Shown: positions 59,295 through 64,000 of the stretch, one piece after another
Layout of the letters: each line of letters begins with the position of its first letter
Position numbering within the stretch: the first letter of the stretch is position 1
Source: Brevibacillus choshinensis
Lineage (GTDB): Bacteria; Bacillota; Bacilli; Brevibacillales; Brevibacillaceae
DNA length: 64,000 bases
NCBI RefSeq assembly: GCF_016811915.1
Contig: NZ_CP069127.1
Coordinates: 1,146,001 to 1,210,000, forward strand
Direction: 5' to 3'
Made by a program: the position numbers and the translations under genes
Notes under the pieces: model-generated
Database searches by the model: none
What the model saw: the letters and a program-made list of their open reading frames with translations, nothing else
Told to the model about the DNA's origin: nothing

Positions 59295-60245
59295 ATGAGA
59301 CTGAATGTACAAGGCGAGCGCTGGTTCCCGTCGGAAAAGGCATTTTCAGAGGACATGCCCGAGCTGTGGGGCAATTGGTACTGTGATTCAGAAGTAGGTA
59401 CGCTGCGATCTGTCCTGATGAGAAGGCCAGGGAAGGAAATTGAGATTGTGAACGAGAGCAATTATTCACAATTCCGCTGGAAAGCTGCGATGGAGCCGGA
59501 GAGGGCACGCGCTCAGCAGGATGCATTGGCTCAGATTTATCGAAATCACGGAATTGAGGTTCACTATGTAGAAAACATGCGGGAAGACAAGCCGAATGCC
59601 ATGTATTTGCGAGACCTGGTCGTGACTACACCAGAGGGAGCAATCGTGTGTCGGCCGGCGATCGAGGCGCGGAGGGGAGAAGAGAGGTACGTTGCGGAGC
59701 AGCTGGCCAAGCTGGGTGTTCCCATCATCAAGACGATTAATGGGGATGGTTTCTTCGACGGTGCGTGCCTGATGTGGGTCGACCGGAAGACGGTCATCAT
59801 CGGTACAGGGGCTCGCGCCAACGAGGCAGGGGCGAAGCAGGTCGAAGCAGAGCTGCGCAACCTCGGAGTGACCGACTTTATCCGCTTTCCGATTCCGTAT
59901 GGACATGCCCATATCGATGGTCTTTTGAACATAGCAGACAGGCGGACAGTGGTTCTGTTCCCTTGGCAGGTGCCATACGATGTCGTCAAGCCTCTCCTGG
60001 ACAGAGATTTCACGGTGATTGAGGCAACCAATCCGGTAGAAGTGAAAGAAACCTTTTGCACGAATTTCGTAGCGCTACAGCCCGGAAAGGTTGTCATGCC
60101 AGCGGGAAATCCAGAGACAAAAGCCAAGATGGAGCAGGCTGGCATTCAGGTGATCGAAGCTGAGATGGACGAAATCATCAAGGGCTGGGGATCCATTCAT
60201 TGCATGACAGCCTTTTTGCGGAGAGATCCGATCGACCCGATCTAA
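59295..60245 (+). CDS. amidinotransferase/dimethylarginine dimethylaminohydrolase-like protein
   Basis: A 316-residue guanidino-group modifying enzyme of the arginine deiminase/DDAH superfamily. The expected catalytic set is present: D107 in YLRDLV, H206 and D208 in PYGHAHIDGL, and nucleophile C303 in GSIHCMTAF. Members hydrolyse guanidines to ureido or citrulline-type products, or transfer amidino groups; the exact substrate is open. ATG 59295 follows AAAAAGGAGTG. It heads a run that continues with a polar amino-acid ABC transporter and an amidohydrolase, so it likely acts on an imported guanidino or amino acid compound. Confidence 0.85.
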   Translation: MRLNVQGERWFPSEKAFSEDMPELWGNWYCDSEVGTLRSVLMRRPGKEIEIVNESNYSQFRWKAAMEPERARAQQDALAQIYRNHGIEVHYVENMREDKPNAMYLRDLVVTTPEGAIVCRPAIEARRGEERYVAEQLAKLGVPIIKTINGDGFFDGACLMWVDRKTVIIGTGARANEAGAKQVEAELRNLGVTDFIRFPIPYGHAHIDGLLNIADRRTVVLFPWQVPYDVVKPLLDRDFTVIEATNPVEVKETFCTNFVALQPGKVVMPAGNPETKAKMEQAGIQVIEAEMDEIIKGWGSIHCMTAFLRRDPIDPI

Positions 60246-60281
60246 GAGACAGTACTTTCAATCAAACTAGGGGGAATAGAG

Positions 60282-61103
60282 ATGAGAAAATGGGCGTTTA
60301 TATGGTTGGCTTTGCTGCTTGTGGTCATAACTGGATGTTCTCAGGAAGCTGGGACAGGAGTAAGCGGTCCTTCTACGATCCAAAAAGTAATTGATAGGAA
60401 GAAATTGGTAATCGGCACTTCTAGCGGTTATTTTCCTTTTGAAATGAAAGACAAGGATGGAAAGTTCGTCGGGTATGACATGGATTTAGGAACGGCGATT
60501 GCCAACGCCTTGAAGGTAGAAGTCGAGTTTAAAGATTACAGCGATTTCGGCGGCTTGATTCCGGCCTTGCAGACAGGTGACATCGACATGGTCATTTCCG
60601 GCATGACCATTCGCGGCGATCGGGCGCTGGCCGTCAGTTTTTCCGATCCGTACTACTCCTCAGGTCAAGTCGTCATGGTCCCGAAAAAGGACACATCGAC
60701 ACAAAGCTGGAAGGACTTGGATCAACCGGGTAAAAAGATCGCTGTCGGACAGGGAACGACTGGTGCCTTGCTGGCCAAGCAGTTGTTTAAAAACGCGCAG
60801 GTTATGGATTTCGACGGCTTCACAAACGCGGCGTTGGCGGTCAAGCAGGCACAGGCCGACGCGCTCATTTTCGACGAACCGGGCATACGCGTATTTGAGG
60901 TCATGAACAAAGACTCTGTAAGGGGTGTGTACGAAGTCTTATCCTCCGAGAACCTGGGGATTGCTCTGCCGCTGAATGATCAGGCGACGATCCAATGGGT
61001 GAACTCCTTCCTGGCATCGTATCGAAATGGTTTGGACGATCAAGCATCAATCAACAAATGGTTCAAGTCCAACGAGTGGGTCAATCAGGTGCAACAACAG
61101 TAA
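60282..61103 (+). CDS. amino-acid ABC transporter substrate-binding lipoprotein
   Basis: A family 3 solute-binding protein of 273 residues. The lipoprotein signal VVITGC ends at Cys19, and the body opens with KKLVIGTSSGYFPFEMKDKDG and includes GYDMDLGTAIANAL, as in receptors for polar amino acids. It captures the substrate outside the cell for the permease and ATPase encoded next. ATG 60282 follows AGGGGGAA. Confidence 0.9.
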   Translation: MRKWAFIWLALLLVVITGCSQEAGTGVSGPSTIQKVIDRKKLVIGTSSGYFPFEMKDKDGKFVGYDMDLGTAIANALKVEVEFKDYSDFGGLIPALQTGDIDMVISGMTIRGDRALAVSFSDPYYSSGQVVMVPKKDTSTQSWKDLDQPGKKIAVGQGTTGALLAKQLFKNAQVMDFDGFTNAALAVKQAQADALIFDEPGIRVFEVMNKDSVRGVYEVLSSENLGIALPLNDQATIQWVNSFLASYRNGLDDQASINKWFKSNEWVNQVQQQ

Positions 61104-61153
61104 CTTTGCGCTCATGAGTGGAAGGGGAGCGTAATGAAGGAGGTTTGTTCAAC

Positions 61154-61807
61154 ATGGGTAGCGCTTGGAATGTGATTCCTCAAAATATGGGTCTCCTATG
61201 GGATGGCTTGCTGTTGACGCTGCAGTTGTCAGCATGCGCATTGCTCGTCAGCATCCCTGTGGGTGTCTTGTTAGGCTTGTGCCGGATTTCCAGTAATCGG
61301 TTCATTTCTTTTGTAGCGGTCAGCTATGTCGAATTTATCCGCGGCGTTCCCTTGCTGGTCTTGCTGTTCTGGATCTACTTTGTACTCGGAAAATTCCTGA
61401 AGCTGGGCCCCTTTTTAGCGGGGGTACTTGGTTTGGGGCTTTTTTCGGCAGCTTTTATTGCGGAAATCGTCCGAGCAGGAATTCAAGCGGTGCCGCGGGG
61501 GCAGATGGAAGCGGCACGCTCATCGGGGATGACGTATGTACAAGCGATGCGTTTTATCATTTTGCCTCAGGCGCTGCGCAAAGTATTACCGCCGATGGCT
61601 TCGCAGTTTATTACGCTGATCAAGGACTCCTCGCTGGTATCCGTCATTTCGGTTGTCGATCTGACGCTGGTGGCGAAAAATTTGGTGTCGACGACGTTTC
61701 GTTCTCTCGAAGTGTGGAGCTTCGTGGCGATCATGTATTTCTGCATTACGTTTTTCCTGTCGCAAGTCATTAGTGCGTTCGAGCGGAAATATCGGGTGTC
61801 CGAATAG
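61154..61807 (+). CDS. amino-acid ABC transporter permease
   Basis: A 217-residue HisM/GlnP-type permease with about five helices. The EAA loop that docks the ATPase reads EAARSSGMTYVQAMRFIILPQ. ATG 61154 is chosen because AAGGAGG lies ten bases upstream; an earlier in-frame start at 61118 would contain this site. It probably forms a homodimer because only one permease gene is present. Confidence 0.92.
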   Translation: MGSAWNVIPQNMGLLWDGLLLTLQLSACALLVSIPVGVLLGLCRISSNRFISFVAVSYVEFIRGVPLLVLLFWIYFVLGKFLKLGPFLAGVLGLGLFSAAFIAEIVRAGIQAVPRGQMEAARSSGMTYVQAMRFIILPQALRKVLPPMASQFITLIKDSSLVSVISVVDLTLVAKNLVSTTFRSLEVWSFVAIMYFCITFFLSQVISAFERKYRVSE

Positions 61808-61845
61808 TAGAACCGTATGATCAACGTGAGAAGGAGGCACCGACT

Positions 61846-62574
61846 GTGATCCAAATCAATCAGGTCAATAAGAGCTATGGACATGTTCATGTTTTGAAGG
61901 ACATTCAGTTAGAAGTGCCGCAGTCCCATGTGTACGCCCTGATCGGACCGAGCGGCGCTGGGAAAAGCACGCTGATTCGCAGCATCAATGCCCTGGAGTC
62001 CATCCAGGGAGGAGAGATCATCGTAGACGGTATTTCCGTTCATGACAAGAAGACGAATATCAATCTTCTGCGTTCCGACATTGGTTTCGTGTTTCAATCG
62101 TTCAATTTGTATCCCCATTTGACCGCTGTGGAGAATGTTGCGATCGCCCCGATTCAGGTGAAAAAAGTACCGAAAGAGCAAGCGGAAGAAAAGGCCAGAG
62201 CTCTGCTGACCTCCCTGGGACTGGGTGAAAAATTCGGGTCCTACCCCGCTCAGCTCTCCGGTGGGCAGCAGCAGCGGGTGGCCATCGCGAGGGCGCTGGC
62301 GATGGACCCAAAAGTGATGCTGTTCGATGAACCGACCTCTGCTCTCGATCCGGAGATGATCAAAGAAGTGCTGGACGCCATTCGGAATCTGGCGTCCTCT
62401 GGAATGACGATGGTCGTTGTCACCCACGAGATGGGGTTTGCCCGGGAAATTTGCAATCAGATTGTGTTTATGGCCGATGGAAAGATCGTGGAAGTGGCGC
62501 CACCTGAAACGTTCTTTACCAATCCGCAATCCGATCGGGCGAAAGATTTCCTCTCCAAGGTATTGAATCACTAG
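61846..62574 (+). CDS. amino-acid ABC transporter ATP-binding protein
   Basis: A 242-residue GlnQ/HisP-type ATPase. Walker A GPSGAGKST (34-42), the signature LSGGQQQR near 136-143, Walker B VMLFDEPTSALD and the switch histidine in VVTHEMGFA are all present. GTG 61846 follows AAGGAGG. It completes the transporter with the two preceding genes. Confidence 0.94.
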   Translation: MIQINQVNKSYGHVHVLKDIQLEVPQSHVYALIGPSGAGKSTLIRSINALESIQGGEIIVDGISVHDKKTNINLLRSDIGFVFQSFNLYPHLTAVENVAIAPIQVKKVPKEQAEEKARALLTSLGLGEKFGSYPAQLSGGQQQRVAIARALAMDPKVMLFDEPTSALDPEMIKEVLDAIRNLASSGMTMVVVTHEMGFAREICNQIVFMADGKIVEVAPPETFFTNPQSDRAKDFLSKVLNH

Positions 62575-62596
62575 GAAAGAGAGAGGGGGCACGGAT

Positions 62597-64000
62597 GTGA
62601 AAGCGGATTTGATCATCGCGCATGCCTTTGTATTGACGATGGAGGGCAAGGGCGTCGGAATGGTGGAAAACGGTGCGGTCGCGATAAAAGGAGACACGAT
62701 TCTCGCCGTTGGTGAAACAGCTGATATTCTAGGGGCGTATCAGGCGGAGAGATTCATAGATGGAGCCGGGAAGCTGGTGATGCCCGGCTTGATCGATGCT
62801 CATATCCACAGCGGCATCTCGATTTTCAGGGGAATGGCCCAGGACATGTCGCATTGGATGCAAAAAGGCTTGTGGCCGTTCAAGAAAAATACAACGGAAG
62901 AAGAGTCGCTCGCCGGATCCTTGGTGACCATCATTGAAGGGATCAAGGCAGGAACGACGACGTTTTGCGACTACGATTACGGAATGAATCGCATCGTCAT
63001 GCACTATGCCAAGGTGGGGGCGCGAGCGAGAGTGGCCGAGACGGTAAACGAGCTGCCAGATGACATCGGGAAAAATCCCGTAGGAGCGCTGTACCCGTTT
63101 GATCCGGCCATCGGAGAGCGGAAGCTGCAGGAAAATATCAAGCTGTTCGAGGAGTGGAACGGGCAGGCGAACGGCAGAATCACGTGCCTGTTCGGTCCGC
63201 AGGGGCCAGACATGATGAGCACGGAGCTGCTGCTGGAGGTTCGTGCGCTGGCACAAAAATACGATACGCGGATCCACATGCATGTCGCGCAAGGGGATCG
63301 GGAAATCGACCAAATGGTGAAGCGTTACGGCAAGCGCTCCATTCCCTATCTCGATGAGCTGGGGTATCTGGATTCACGCCTGATGGCGGTTCACCTGACA
63401 GAGGCGACCACAGAAGAAACGCAGCTCGTGGCGAAGAGAGGCGCATCGATGATCTACTGCGCGGGGAGTATCGGTATCATTGACGGACTGGTACCTCCTG
63501 TCATGGACTTTCTGGAAGCCGGAGGTCAGGCTGCGCTAGGCTCGGATCAGGCGCCTGGAAATAACTGTAACAACATGTTCAACGAGATGAAGTTCGCCGC
63601 TATCTTGAACAAGGTCAAGCGCTCCGATCCGCGTGTGTTTCCCGCCTGGCTTTCCCTTCGCCTGGCGACGATCGAATCTGCGAAAGCGATCGGGCTGGAC
63701 CGCGAGATCGGCAGCTTGAAGCAAGGGAAGAAGGCGGATCTCATCCTAATTGATTTGCAGGAACCGAGCCTTTGCCCGATCTATACCGATCCCATTCGCA
63801 ACATTGTGCCCAATCTCGTTTATTCCGCCAAAGGCAGTGAGGTCGAGACCGTCATCATCGACGGACAGATCATCATGGATAACCGCAAGCTGCTAACGGT
63901 TGATGAAAAAGCGGCTGTCCGCGCCGCGCAGGAAGCAGCGGACAGCATCAGCCGACGCTCCCGTGACGATATTGCGGCAGCTCGCAGCGATGTCTATCAA
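62597..64000 (+). CDS. amidohydrolase (TrzA/AtzA-like, guanine-deaminase superfamily), 3' end beyond window
   Basis: The frame is open from GTG 62597 (AGAGGGGG seven bases upstream) to the window edge, giving 468 residues without a stop. Metal-site features are HxH at 69-71 in DAHIHSG, HMHV near 227-230, H266 in VHLTEA and D317 in GSDQAP. This group contains cytosine and guanine deaminases, 5-methylthioadenosine deaminases and s-triazine hydrolases, which act on C-N bonds in cyclic or guanidino-like groups. The window cuts the last part. Its place behind the ABC genes and the DDAH-like enzyme suggests a shared substrate route. Confidence 0.88.
   Translation, partial: MKADLIIAHAFVLTMEGKGVGMVENGAVAIKGDTILAVGETADILGAYQAERFIDGAGKLVMPGLIDAHIHSGISIFRGMAQDMSHWMQKGLWPFKKNTTEEESLAGSLVTIIEGIKAGTTTFCDYDYGMNRIVMHYAKVGARARVAETVNELPDDIGKNPVGALYPFDPAIGERKLQENIKLFEEWNGQANGRITCLFGPQGPDMMSTELLLEVRALAQKYDTRIHMHVAQGDREIDQMVKRYGKRSIPYLDELGYLDSRLMAVHLTEATTEETQLVAKRGASMIYCAGSIGIIDGLVPPVMDFLEAGGQAALGSDQAPGNNCNNMFNEMKFAAILNKVKRSDPRVFPAWLSLRLATIESAKAIGLDREIGSLKQGKKADLILIDLQEPSLCPIYTDPIRNIVPNLVYSAKGSEVETVIIDGQIIMDNRKLLTVDEKAAVRAAQEAADSISRRSRDDIAAARSDVYQ

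Noticed and set aside
1..64000. CRISPR arrays, tRNA/rRNA genes, insertion sequences and attachment sites
   Set aside because: No regularly spaced repeats, cloverleaf-like sequences, transposase or integrase genes, or terminal repeats were found on reading both strands.

Overview
The window reads as chromosomal DNA from an aerobic, endospore-forming Gram-positive bacterium, most likely Brevibacillus or a close relative in the Paenibacillaceae. This is an inference from moderate G+C, strong GGAGG-type ribosome sites, frequent GTG and TTG starts, a spoVR gene, an exosporium-protein remnant, CcpA-type cre sites and a qox-type menaquinol oxidase. I saw no rRNA, tRNA, CRISPR array, insertion sequence or phage gene. 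Almost everything is metabolism, transport and regulation.

Layout. 0-9 kb holds housekeeping and small genes: GNAT, 2Fe-2S ferredoxin, NadX-like aspartate dehydrogenase, DoxX, HelD helicase, DUF6143-like, DUF423 and SpoVR. 9-12.6 kb holds an MFS carrier, a 3-hydroxyacyl-CoA dehydrogenase and a LysR regulator. 12.7-17.2 kb is an amide/peptide operon (M20 amidohydrolase, YfcC-type carrier, M28-like protein). 17.2-22.8 kb holds a PucR regulator followed by an OPT transporter, DUF917 and DUF1177.

22.8-38.9 kb is the most interesting part. It is a catabolic regulon built around a sigma-54-dependent PAS activator at 25.2 kb. Three sites matching the sigma-54 consensus (two exact, one with a single change) precede three transcription units: a membrane Fe-S protein of the EtfD type; etfB-etfA-MBL; and MBL-SDR-acyl-CoA dehydrogenase-two MaoC-type hotdog proteins-MFS-thiolase-like-DUF35-ADP-forming acyl-CoA synthetase. 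The thiolase-like protein lacks the usual catalytic cysteines and is paired with a DUF35 protein, as in the Ltp2/ChsH2 retro-aldolases of steroid side-chain breakdown. I infer acid activation, FAD-dependent desaturation with electrons passing via ETF to menaquinone, hydration, and then aldolytic or oxidative cleavage. The substrate is unknown. A cre-like site between the activator's own promoter and its start codon suggests glucose control of the whole regulon.

38.9-45.4 kb is mixed: MFS, a broken exosporium-type gene, small proteins, a VOC protein, TerC with LysR, and an AbrB-type permease. 45.5-48.7 kb is a TctCBA tricarboxylate transporter with two cre sites, followed by a methyltransferase, an Lrp/EamA pair and, on the minus strand, a CitA/DcuS-type two-component system. 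54.4-58.3 kb is qoxABCD. 59.3 kb to the end combines an amidinotransferase/DDAH-like enzyme, a polar amino-acid ABC transporter and an amidohydrolase cut off by the window edge. This looks like a scavenging pathway for a guanidino or related nitrogen compound.
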